Shown piece by piece: positions 40,431 through 51,700 of a stretch of 64,000 bases of DNA (the stretch's first letter is position 1; every line of letters starts with the position of its first letter). The stretch is from Paragonimus skrjabini miyazakii. Its lineage: Eukaryota > Platyhelminthes > Trematoda > Plagiorchiida > Troglotrematidae. The stretch is from NCBI GenBank assembly GCA_014338405.1, contig JTDE01000445.1, forward strand, positions 178,794 through 242,793, read 5' to 3'. The notes below the pieces were generated by a model. That model was not told where the DNA came from and made no database searches. It was given only the letters and a program-made list of their open reading frames with translations. Made by a program: the position numbers and the translations under genes.

Positions 40431-40673
40431 GGTTGAAAATTCGCACTTGATAATTATTCAGTGGTGCCAAGTGTGAGGTCAATGACGCAGTGGTAAACAA
40501 GATTGCCTCGTGAACACGTGGCCAGAGTTATATAGTCTCGGTCGTTGCAAGGATATGCACTACTGACGAACTTTAATGAGGGCGAAACTCAAATCTAGCG
40601 TTTGTTTGAGAGAAGCTGACTGAAAAGTCTAAGTGCAAAGGCTGCGATCAACTGTGAGTGATGCTCAACTTAA
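40431..40673 (+). repeat. SINE copy 6, right half of a near-palindrome
   Basis: It reads CAATGACGCAGTGGTAAACA (A-box-like), TGCCTCGTGAACACGTGGCC and AGAGTTATATAGTCTC (B-box-like), then a hammerhead with intact core motifs and the tail ending GATGCTCAAC. The tail (40611-40669) is the reverse complement of 40196-40254 with one mismatch in 59. Confidence 0.75.
40549..40604 (+). ncRNA. Hammerhead ribozyme motif in SINE copy 6
   Basis: The order fits a type I hammerhead: 5' stem I strand AAGGATATGCACTA (40549-40562), CTGACGA (40563-40569; CUGANGA is allowed), stem II ACTT/GGGC around TAATGA with wobble pairs and one mismatch, GAAAC (40584-40588), TCAA loop, ATC cleavage triplet (40593-40595), and 3' stem I strand TAGCG. 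All core motifs are present, but stem III is reduced to one A-U pair and stem I has a mismatch. Weak or absent activity is the likeliest reading. Confidence 0.5.
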
Positions 40674-43110
40674 AATTAGCCAAATCCCCACGACACACCA
40701 GTAACTTTTATAAACGATAACATTCAATGAATTTTCAACGGTGTTAAATAGAAAGCAAATTAAGTGTAAACCAGTGCAAAAAACGTAAACTTTCTACAAC
40801 CATAACCAATTTTGAAACTTTTATCGGTACACCAATTAACCTAAACCAAATTGTTTGCACAGTTTAAACGAAGTAATTAAACAAAGTCATTAAAGAAAGC
40901 AACACGATTCCACTGATACTATGAATATATTTTACGTCTTCAACGAAATAGAATACAAAGTCCAGAATGGAAGCGTGGATTGCATGCTATCAGCATAGGT
41001 ACACAGTTACCAACACTTCCATTACTGTACTCAAGATGAAATGAAGCCATCTGTTGCTGACAACCTAGGTATTTCGTGACAGACGTCATATTTTATACAC
41101 AAACAGAATATGGAACGTTTTATAGGTTGTACCTATTGTATCCTCGGATAACAGTAATCAGTACTAATGAACCTGATCGTTTGTTGTAGTTCGTTGTTGA
41201 AGTATACGACGACTGCGTAAAAATGATTGGGACAGACTTCCATCTGGGGACTGACTTAGCAAGGGCCCAACATATTTTGCTCGCAAAATATGTAACGGAT
41301 GTTATTACACGCAGAGATTACTGTCATCACATAACTCGGTTTGACGGAACAAATGTTTGTTTGGTAATTTGTTGCCGCCCTTAGAGATAAGGAACAGGTT
41401 TCAGTCTTGTTCGCATTATCCGGTTCAATTACAATTTAAAATTGTTTCAGCTATCCAAAGTATCTGTATAAAAGTAACGTATGAAATGCCAGCTTTCTAC
41501 CTTTCCCGTTCAGATTTTTACCGAGGAATGATTACTACAAGACCGACATATGCGTAAATTATATAAACAGTAAAATGCGAAAACTTGATAATTCTCAGCA
41601 GATTTGTGCTTGTCGTACGCTTTGGATATATTGGGGTCAGTAAATAAAGGCAGATCATGAATGAATAGTTATAGAAACTGTCTGTTTTCATGACTGAAAG
41701 ATGTGACATTACAAATATCGTTTAACAGTCAACATTCACTGGAATCAGTCGACTGGTTCACGGCTGCTATTATTCCACAAAAGTATATATGGTGAATCCC
41801 AACCGCATATCCTACTATAGAAACGAAGAGTTTGGAAGATAACAAAGGATTTACGAGCAATTTTTGCCGCTTACTTTGCATGTAATTGATTCTGTAGAGC
41901 AAATCAGATTTAGACTGCGGAAATTCCGTCTAAATCAAGATCTTGGGTAGTCAACAAAAATAACTAAGTTTTGGCTGTCTTCCATGACGTAAGCCTTTGT
42001 CGTTCATACATGTTTTACTGGCAAGAATCAGCAGGCTTTCAAGCCAAATAAGTAGAACTTCCCTTAAACCTTGTCGCCCGCTTGTAAAACTTTGCACCTA
42101 TATATATTTTACGTGATTGTGGTTCTCTAAACAAAAAAATAAATAACTTGGGCGAATTTAGCTTTTGAGGTTAAAAATCATTTCCGAAGAAAGCTTTGTT
42201 TTCCCAACTAAAATACAAGTTGCATGAAGTCTCATTCTTATGTCCTGAGGAAAAGAAACAACAAACAAATAGGTACTGTGATGACGGTTGATAAATGCGT
42301 GGATGATGCATCCCGAAAGTAACTGAGTGAAAAACAGACTTGTCGATAAGAATGAAAATCATTGTTATTTTCAAATGTAAATAAATGTGACCGCAGTGTT
42401 AATTTATGATATTCAAATCTTCTTGAATACACATACATTTGGTCTCTGCGTAATGTTGTGTTTTTAGTTTTTCAAAAAGGTATGGATAAATAGCAACCTT
42501 TGTACGAATCTGTTTACATGAGCATGTAAGAGTATGTTTAAAGTTTAACGATTACTCTGATATATATTCATAGTTCATTAGCATGTTGTTTGATTTTTTG
42601 TCGACTTGAGTAAGTGATGGATCAAAGGCTTTTTCACTGTCGATCTCTAAAGTTCGTATGACTACTGAGCCCCTTCCTCCTCGTTCTTCATTTCTGCTGT
42701 GAGTTTTCTTAATCCCAGACTAAACACAACCCGAAGGTAAGCGTAAGTGTCAAGGGTACCTGCGTAACACATACAGAGGCGCTATGTACATAAAAATTCT
42801 AAATGATGTTGAATGTTTACAAAATTCGGTACGATAAAAGATATGTTGTTAGTAGTCTGAATCATTATTCAGTGAGTCATATGCTGAAATACATAGAAAC
42901 CATTGAAATTTATTTGAATTCGAAACCTGCAGAGAAATGTGAGTCTCATTTAGTTCATGATTTTACTAATCTGCAATCGATAACAAACCTTGACAACTTG
43001 AACGAATACTGTGATAAAGGGTGGCTGAGAATTTTGACCATGAGGCTATGGACTTAAGTTAACTAGGCAGTTATTGTCCTCTTCTTTCCACCCTTGACAG
43101 TATTTACACA

Positions 43111-43335
43111 AGACGGTGGCTCAGAGTTAGCACATACTAAACCAGTCATGCCTACTATAGTGGCTTTAGTGTCAAAATAATTGTCTCATCAGATTTTGTG
43201 TTGAACATCACATCCCAGATGTGATGAGTTGCTGATGAGCTCTAACAACGACTAAACTCGTGTCTACTAATTGTCAAATTTGCTGCATAAGAACTCCGTA
43301 ATTAAGAGTGAGCACTGCAATTTATAGTTAAGTGA
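43111..43335 (+). repeat. SINE copy 7
   Basis: The head GACGGTGGCTCAGAGTTAGC (from 43112) and AGTCATGCCTACTATAG match copies 2 and 5. The hammerhead part reads CTGATGAGCTC, a TAACAA loop, TAAAC instead of GAAAC, and GTC. The tail AAGAGTGAGCACTGCAAT matches the others. The damaged GAAA should inactivate it. Confidence 0.55.
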
Positions 43336-44289
43336 AACGCCTGAGTATGGAACAGTGATCTGAATACTACAAGTGATCTCCGGCAAAATCACGGGTGGAG
43401 AGTTAGCTGACCTCATTAGGTTAGGGCGATCAACTGCTTGATTAATTTAATGAATGGCATCGTTTTTCACTCAAATTTTGTCAACTGAATTGGGCTTATT
43501 GTAGAGGAGAGAAGATCGCTGGAAAAGAGTTAAACGAATGGGTAGAACAAATTAGACACAGTAGGCGATTATCAGTGAATTACTTCTAACAAAACTGTTA
43601 TTTTCGTAAGTTAAAATACAATCTTTATACTTAGTTGAAAAGAAAAGATGACAACATTTAAATGTCTGGTTTGTCGTTTTCCCATTCAAAAATCCTCCTA
43701 CACCGTTCGTTAACTAGAGCCGACATTTATAGGCGGCTCTTTTGCAAAAAGCCACTCAATGTGTACAACTCAATCATGGCAACAATCTTGTTTACTAGAT
43801 TGGCCGTATCCGTTTCTGTCTTAGTTTACCACAGTGACTGAACTCAAATGGCACCTGTGCAGACATGATATTCTCAATTAACATCATTGGTGTGTATGGC
43901 GGTCTTCGTAGTCCAACAAACTGTTGTTACTTATTCAAATGATAGCCCACTATAAACTGAACTGTTATTTCACAAAAACAGAAGATAGAAAGACTCCGGT
44001 GGTGGTTTTCTGAGCTAGAGATGCAAACAAAGAAAATAAGGCAACAACAGCTTTTGTATAACATTAGGTGTTAGTCTATTCAATATACCGTTGAGAAACG
44101 CAAGAAAATGTACAAGGTATAGTGCAGCAAAATGGTGTGTAAAGGAAAGCAAGGCTGGTCTGCGTGTCTGTGAAAGACAAGGGGAGGTTTACCAACTAGC
44201 AATGGTTCGTAGGTTAGTAGGAATGAAAATGTACGTAATAAATTTATCCTGTTTGCGTTTAATCTCACATGATATTTCCTTAACAATTC

Positions 44290-44541
44290 TCTGTGAGTAT
44301 GTCGAAAACCACCCAGTCTGGAAAGGCCTGGCTAATCCACGATCAACATTTTTTGCAACGCTGTATGTCCACATCATCTCGACCTATGGCGCCGGTAGTT
44401 CCTCTGCGTAATACACTTGAATTCGCGATCCCGTTCTTGCCACCCAGTGATTTTTCGAATGTTCACCTAGATTTTGCTCTCGCAGGATGTCTAGTTCGGG
44501 GCTGTTTCCCTTTCTTATCTACCACCAGTATCACAGTATGA
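44290..44541 (+). mobile_element. Gypsy-type LTR retrotransposon integrase fragment
   Basis: The frame contains SDFSNVHLDFALAGCL followed by RGCFPFLSTTSITV and a stop. This matches the start of the Gypsy integrase catalytic core, usually (A)RFSHVHLDIVGPL-(P)-S-x-G-Y-x-Y-L-L-T, including the first catalytic Asp in HLD. The invariant GP after the Asp is disrupted. Neither the zinc-binding region upstream nor the remaining catalytic residues downstream can be read cleanly. The following kilobase (to about 45650) may hold more of the element, but I could not place domains. It is a dead relic in the channel intron. Confidence 0.45.
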
Positions 44542-46530
44542 AAGATCTGCCATAATAAGATTGAATTATCGCAACTTCTAATCACCATGGTCCCGCTTGT
44601 CTATTTTCATTATGGTTTCTCAAGGCTGAACTCTACCTAGAGAGTGTCAACCTGACATCATCATAAGCCGTGTTACCTGGAAGGTGACAGGTAGTCTAGG
44701 AAACTTCATGGCTACAGTGCGTAAACTGTTAGGACATGATAGAAATAGGAAAAACCTACCCAAATAGAAATTCTGGCACTGATATAACAACCTGAGAAAT
44801 TCACATAATTCGGAGAATAAACCTCCAGTCATAAAGGATAAGATCAAGTAAACAATTCGTTCCCAGATTCTTAACCAGTCCAACAGATTTACGGAGGTTA
44901 ACATATACATGGTGATGATAAACGGTAAATGAAAATAAAGGAGTCACTTGGACCTGAATAATTGCCCAGTGCTCTGAGTTCCGCGGATTAATGTTATCAA
45001 ATTTTGTTGAAGGACGTGAACTTGTGTGCAACAGTGGTGACCTGACCAAGGCAATTTCTACTCCAAGGTCACAAAACGGCTGAAACAGTTAACCACAGCG
45101 TTTACCACTCGATCAGAAAAGTGTTTCCGGCAACCACGTTATGAAAATGGTTCGCTACCAAGAATACTTTCACGTTGAATCTGGAAGATGAATACATGGC
45201 CGAGGCTAATCCATGCTCGTGAACTCACTTCCCGTCTGTCGTACAGCAAACTCCGTAAACCGCACGAGAAGCTGTTTCCTGAAATGATCAAAGAATGTCG
45301 TTCAGATTAGCATGACGGCACAACTTACAAAGCACTCGCTAGTTCGATGACCTTTCATTTGGTGGATTCTAATCAACAAATTTGATACCAAGGCTGCTCT
45401 TCACATTGTTTACACGATCCCATCCCGTCGGCAAAAAACAGTCCACCAGTGCATATTAGCCACATCGGAGGGAATCGCCAACTGATTCGGCGTTGCCAAA
45501 GGAAAGTTGTCAACGACCTCCGACTCCCATGGCCAGGGTTGGACCAGTCTTACCACAAGCAAGGTTATGTCCATCATCCAAACTTAGTGATGTATTATGT
45601 GCGCGGAACTCAAAACATTCTATCTCTTACCATTGCGCATTTGATAACTCCAGTAACTGCATTGACTTTATAAAGGATTACCGTAAACGTACATAACATG
45701 ATAACCAACAACCCCTAGAACCATCCTAGTGTTAAGTTAACCATCACGTATTTTTGTAGTGCTGGGACCGGTAGTAATGTAGATGTGTTACTTACCCCCT
45801 CGAACATTGTTATCTCAGTTATCCTGCTTACACCGAGTTTCTTCATTCATCTTCTTTCTTGAAAATGTTCTACAGATTTACCTCAAGTTAGCTACACAGT
45901 TCATCTTCTGTCGCTGATAATTAGGTGATGTCCACATTGACGGTTCTCTGCCGTTCCAGTTTAAAGTCTACATTTTCAATTCCATGGAGATCCAGTCTAA
46001 CGTTAAACAGGCTAATCATGTCCTTTTTTCAAAACATCATCGTAATTTGTGACTCATTCTAGTTACGAAACCGTCTAATATTACTTCATAACAATCTACT
46101 GTAGCTCGTAGGAGATAGCCGGTGAAAACGGTCGTAAATCATCTACGGAGAATAAAATATGTAACTTTATTTACGTGTTTTCAAATCATCCGAGAACACG
46201 GCAGCCATATTATGTATTCTAACCAATTGCTTTTTTGTTTGAGCACCGAAATGGTGCGATAAACTACGTAACGCTATAACTTTTTCAGTTCTGAGCATTT
46301 CATATTTGAACAAGACAGTCAGAAAACGAAAACTGATAGATGCAAGCATTTCGTATTAACTCATCAGTATCAAATTTACGATAACATGAAACGGTTTTTT
46401 TGTCAAGATGTTTAACTGCTTCGTGAATAGCCAGTTAAATGTCACCGACGGTTTATCGTGATAGTTTGTACACTTCTTCTTGATCAAAGTTATATATACA
46501 ACTTCATGAGTGTTGGTTTCTATGTTTCAG

Positions 46531-47387
46531 GTTATGGGCATATTGTTCCAAGGACTGATTTGGGACGAGCCGTCACGTTAATCTATGCGCTATTTGGTAT
46601 TCCGCTCGTACTGCTCTGCCTGGCCAACATGGGTGGGTTCTTGGCCAGTTGCGTACGATTCCTATATTTCAACACATGTCTGCGGTTAAGTCAAGGAAAA
46701 CGACAACACAAGAGTGTTGAAAACACAAGTGGTCAGACAGCTGCAAGCGACCATTTTCATCCCAATGAGAAAAAACCGCACAACTCAAAAAAAGGAAAAC
46801 GGAAAAATCATCAGACTAATGCTGATAGTACAAAGCCATCAATATCTTCCAAACCTGACGATATGGATTCAAAGATACCCAGGCAACATACTCCCGAAGG
46901 AGACGAAGAATCTTCGATTATTGGAGTATTGGACATGAGATACCAAAGACACTCACGATCTTCGCTGGTATTTGATATGACCGCTCAGCAAATTTTGCAT
47001 ACTATCGCCACATCACAATCCATAATTTCTAAAAAGACTAATCAACGATGTTCTCCTGGTGAGATCAACGTTCCGAGTTGGCTTAGTTTGCTATTGCTAA
47101 TTGTCTACGTCACGATCGGTTCCATTATATTTGCTAACTGGGAGGGTTGGACCACTTTACAGTCTGCTTACTTTATATTCATCACTCTGTCCACAATCGG
47201 ATTCGGTGACTTTGTTCCAGGGATTCAGAACGATCAATGGTATGCAGATTCCAGAAAGCCCGTGTTCTGTTGTTTCTATCTACTGTTTGGTCTATCTATA
47301 ATTGCCATGTGCTTCAGCTTGATGCAAGAGGAAGTTAGAATGAGATTTCGACGATTTGCAAAAAAGGTCGGTTTGGTGGATGAATGA
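46531..47387 (+). CDS. Two-pore-domain (K2P) potassium channel, coding exon 2
   Basis: This exon encodes the rest of codon 401 to residue 685 and the TGA stop. It completes filter 1 (GYGHIVPRT, 401-409), then TM2 (about 411-436, YALFGIPLVLLCLANMGG), a long cytoplasmic loop (about 442-580) with a Lys/Arg-rich part at 456-492 and RHSRSS at 540-545, TM3 (582-601), pore helix 2 and filter 2 (TIGFGD, 622-627), and TM4 (about 643-666, FGLSIIAMCFSLMQEEV). The cytoplasmic tail is only about 20 residues and basic. Both filters and flanking motifs are intact, so the channel should conduct. The long TM2-TM3 loop with a short tail recalls vertebrate TRESK, and MCFSLMQEEV recalls nematode TWK channels; orthology is not established. 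Joined exons give 2,058 coding bases without a stop. Confidence 0.95.
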
Positions 47388-48520
47388 GTGCAAAACAGAG
47401 TTGGAGGAAGCTTGAGTACTCAGAACCGGTTAAACTGAGTCTTAACTTGTGAGACTATGAACATTCGACGAGTGTTGCTTTGTTGAAACTTTTAATGTCA
47501 TAGTCAGGCTCTGTTTACCTATTTTACGACATACCGTTGACGAATGGCAACGTCGTTGTTCATGTCAACAACTCAATCAACCTAAAACATACTCCAGAAG
47601 TTTACTTCCAATTTTCTTGCATAATTTTGTCGAAACTACAGAGTGATCTAACCTCACTACGCTTATCGATTGTTATGTGGAAATACTTGGCAAAGCAATG
47701 TGGTTTATGAATCCCATACACAGCACGTTGGAAATCATGAACTTATGGTGAGGAGAATTAGCAATTCACTCACTCTGTTTAGACGTTAGACTATCAAATA
47801 CAAATATCATCCACTTTTACTCAGACATGTCACACAGGTTTATTTCTATACTGAGGGTGCATGCAAATACACCTAAGTCATTAGACATGTTGATTCCTCG
47901 CTGTAAAGTTTTTGTTTCACACATCGCTGTATCACATATTTATAGTGGCATTATTTACAAGGTTGAGCACGGATAAAATTAATGTTGAAAATAATTGTAT
48001 TTGAATAGGATTTACTGAAATGCAGAATATCGAATCATCTTTCAGTTTTATGACTACATTGCAATCCAGCGTTGTACAAAAGTCTTCCCTTTTTTGGATC
48101 GATTTAAAAACTAGTCAGCCTACAGTTGATATTCATTGGATTTACCTGGCTTTAATGCATCAAAACGTTTATTTCTCAAAGTGAATCGCAATAACAAACT
48201 AATCGATGGAATAATTCGATGAATCCCTAAGGTTAGTTTATGAGTTGGTTTCATTAACTTGATCCATCAACTCAAGAACAAGACTAACAACTTCTTGAAT
48301 CCTTCCAAGTTAATGTATGGAACATGTACGCTAGTTGTCTAATACCGTTGTCTTGACTGTGACTAGGCCGTGTATGAGAAACATCTAATGAAATAAGGGA
48401 ATTTGGATTCATTAATAAAACTGCCTCCTTTATAATTCATAGCTCAAACTTCTTAAGGCTTTGGAGAAGACTTAAAAAGAAAACTTGGGTTTTGTTTTTT
48501 GAAGAGCTTTTAAAAAATTT
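47388..48520 (+). other. Downstream of the K2P stop; possible 3' UTR
   Basis: No further coding sequence is seen on the plus strand. The first canonical AATAAA I noticed lies at 48414-48419, about 1 kb after the stop, and could be the polyadenylation signal; an earlier non-canonical signal cannot be excluded. Confidence 0.3.
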
Positions 48521-48522
48521 GA

Positions 48523-48792
48523 TCAATTTCTCAAACACGATCTTACAAGTAGTCGACAAACGCTTTTTGGTAAAGTTCCGCTTCTGACGCAGAAGAAAGT
48601 TTTGTTATACATATAAAGAGATAGTCGAACTCGAAATTTAAAAGAGCACGAAACTAAAATCGAACAATGATCATCTACTAGTTCTGGGTTGTCTGGTTTG
48701 TGAATCAAAACAACCTCATGATCGCCATCGGTTTCAAAGTCACTGAAACGTTCACTGTAAGGTATTTTCTCATCGTAATCAGATGCATGCAA
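48523..48792 (-). CDS. Possible exon, function unknown
   Basis: This minus-strand open frame of 89 codons has an acidic, coding-like first half (DYDEKIPYSERFSDF, TDGDHEVVLIHKPDNPELVDD). The second half is hydrophobic and basic with less convincing composition. The open frame extends upstream past the ATG to about position 48826. I recognise no domain. If real, it is probably one internal exon of a gene lying tail-to-tail with the channel gene, but no partner exon was found. Confidence 0.22.
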   Translation of the reverse strand: MHASDYDEKIPYSERFSDFETDGDHEVVLIHKPDNPELVDDHCSILVSCSFKFRVRLSLYMYNKTFFCVRSGTLPKSVCRLLVRSCLRN

Positions 48793-51700
48793 ACAATGAG
48801 CAGTATGTTCTTCGGGGATTCACTAACATACAGATATTTGGGAGATTAGGTTCAACTTTAAGCAAGGACGATTTCATTAACCGCTTACGGTAGTCGCTGT
48901 CGAAGGCTGAGTCACTCGGTCACTATGGTAGGATAAACAGTGATAGACAAGAGGCGGCCGAATATACCGTAAGACAGATCTAGTGTACAACAAGCGTCGT
49001 ATTTGTATGAAAAGTCAAATCAGGTTACAGCTGGCAAAAAACAGCAGGATTCGCTAGTTGGTTGCACGTGAATCAATCAGCCGTGGTCAACTTCACTGAT
49101 GACTGGTTTTACTAGATCGACAAGGCCGTCATAAAAGTTTCCCCAGGGACGTAGTTTGAACGAGTTACGAATGGCGTTTAGTTCATAAACAAGTGTGCTT
49201 AGGAAATGGGGAAGGCTCACAGCTATTTCGTATAGGAAATGAATGTAGAAAGGCATCCCGAAAACAGGTTGAATGAAACATGTCTCAGGGCCGTTTTATG
49301 TTCAAAGAGACGGGCCGCGTTAAACATTGGTACAGCTAAAAACTCCCGTGATCATCAAGAGAACTGACCCTTGCACAAGCTGTCTTAGATGTGTTGCCTG
49401 TTCAAAGGTTCCTACTGGACGCATTTTGCAAGGATTGAAAACAGAGTGAGTGGACATCAAAGAAGATTCTGTATACAACTCAGAATCAAAGCGTTTATCT
49501 AGTACTGATCAAGAAATACGTTATCGGTGGCCACGCACTTTGTATCTCTCATTCAAGTGGTCTGAAAACTGTCTAGCTGTTGGTTAGAAAATACGTGCGA
49601 AAACTTCGTTGCTGAAAACAATAGAACTGGGATGGCTTGATACACAGTCAGCGGAACACGTAGTTCTGATCACACTGCCATAAAGCTGCTGATTCTAAGG
49701 TTCTTCCAGACCAAGTGGATTAATCTCAACACTAAATCGAAGAGCCCGATCAGTAGTAATCAACTCACTGGAAATCCTGCCTGATTGTCTATATCGATTC
49801 TGTTTCGGACTTGCTTGAACCTTTCCATAAATTGTCAGCAAAAATAACTTTAAGAAAGATCGGCCTCGCTTACCGTGAACTTGAACTATGATCTACCACA
49901 TAGTACAGGTCTTAGGTCTCATACCAATTAAGTGCCCTCAAAGTTGTAATTAACTCAAGCAGTTTGTCAGAAGCGAACTATCACTAATACACATGATTAC
50001 CGAATGTTTCTTCTAAGTTTATGGATTCCCTCTCACACTCAGCAACTTTCCTTGTTTTCAGTAAGAAAATCAGAAATATCTCCAGTATCTAAATTTGTCT
50101 TTCGAAACAATTTGATGAAGTTGAAATGATGACACGTAATGAGTCATGTATCTTGATAAAAAAAGGGTTAAACACATTGTACACGGAATAATTAATCATC
50201 ACTATTTTTGAATTGTTAAAAGTTCCAAATTACTTAATGCATACAAGTAGTTTTGATACAGTTACCACTTCATGTTAACAAACTCACTAGCGATTTTAAG
50301 TTTAACTACTTTCAAAGTCTAATTTCGACTTCATTTCATTTAGTGACAAAGACTGTTTTGTTCAACAACCATACATATGAATGAAACAATGTTAACTTCT
50401 AACAAACTATATCTTTAGAAAAACCTGTTAAAATAGCAACCAACGTATGATTCATGAATCCCACAATTTTTGGTTAAATCAATTATTTTAAAAAAAACAT
50501 TGGTCACTTACAAACAGTACCTCTAAAGTGTGAAGCAATCATCGTTTTGCATTAAAATTGTCTTCATATGAGTAATGTGGGGATTTCCCGATGAGTCAGT
50601 ATAAATAAGTTCATCAAATTAATGTGATTAACGTTGGCTGACTAAAACGTACATAGAAGCAATATAGCATACATTGTGTTAGCTATTCACTAACCAATGA
50701 TTTTCCATTGTTACAGTCTGTCATGGTTTCTTGAAGATCCTTACCAAAGTGTATCACTTCAGTCTGCCTTGGGAAACGCTGGAAATATGACTTCCGTGAA
50801 TTAATCAATAGTTAGGTGACACTTTTATTTGATGTTATCTGAGTACATGGGTTATTGAAGAACGGTCTGACTGATTCTCTATCAACTATCACGTTTCAAG
50901 AGGATTTGTCCTGGATCGTTTGTCACTTAGTTTACTTTTTTTCTGAGACACCGAGCACTGAAGCACCCAGTGACAAATTTAGCGGAAAGCTAGCTTAACG
51001 TTACCCGGGGATAAAAACAACAGTGGAGAACGTGATTTGACGTTCGGGTGATCAACGTGGCTGCATCATGGGAACGTGCACCAAAGTTTAGCTCTGGGTC
51101 GGGACAAAAACAGTCATTAACACGAGCAAGAATGAGGTATAACATTTTGACCTGAGCACAAAATCCATCTGAGTGCGAAAGTTGCGACCACATGTGGGTT
51201 GCGTTTAGCCTACGTCAACTACATCACAGGCTACTCATCGCCGATCTTTAAAATATCTTACACTTTCTTAACCAATGAATAACCACTTTCCGTTCGACTT
51301 CGACAGGTGTACAGTCACGTACGTTCACAATCCATAATTAGTTTATTATCACCAAACTAATCATGTGCTTAAGTAAGAAAAAGTTAAAAACGTCAACTAA
51401 ACGGAATCTAAGTCTGTCCGCGGATTATGCGCCCAAAAATAACGAAACGCAACGGACAATAATCCACTTGAGAATATGTGAAAATTTCTACGGCGAAGCC
51501 TTCTCAGCGGTCCTGAACCGATTAACCTACTCAAACTTGAGGAGGAATATTCTGACTTATAGTCTACCTTGCATTAAAACAACATATCGCTTAGTTGGCA
51601 TTGGAAGACGATTTCCAGAATAACCGCAAGAACAAGGATAAACCTGTACTCCAAGAGGTCGACATTATCAGGAGGTCTCATTATATTATGGATCCTTTGA

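Larger units (their letters stand above)
26207..46530 (+). other. 20.3-kb intron of the K2P gene
   Basis: The intron begins GTAAGTAAGA and ends in TTTCTATGTTTCAG. It is phase 1 and splits the first Gly codon of the first GYG filter (G at 26206, GT at 46531-46532). I infer from family knowledge that this is the intron position shared by many animal K2P genes. Inside are a tandem duplication (30981-31152), two Penelope-like fragments, five SINE copies and a Gypsy integrase fragment. Between these I see only short ORFs: nothing is called in 26.2-30.9, 31.2-35.1, 36.2-38.8, 39.1-40.2, 40.7-43.1, 43.4-44.2 and 44.6-46.5 kb. I found no alternative channel exon, though a short one could be missed. 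Confidence 0.9.

Noticed and set aside
42803..43057. 84-codon plus ORF in the channel intron as an extra exon
   Set aside because: Not K2P-like, and inserting it would break the selectivity filter.
46458..46530. Upstream Met and 24 residues as the start of a separate channel half
   Set aside because: This stretch precedes a good acceptor (TTTCTATGTTTCAG) and encodes nothing K2P-like; it is intron.
47000..47060. TRESK-type calcineurin docking site in the K2P loop
   Set aside because: The nearest string, PSISSK (at about residue 503), lacks the I and T required by PxIxIT.
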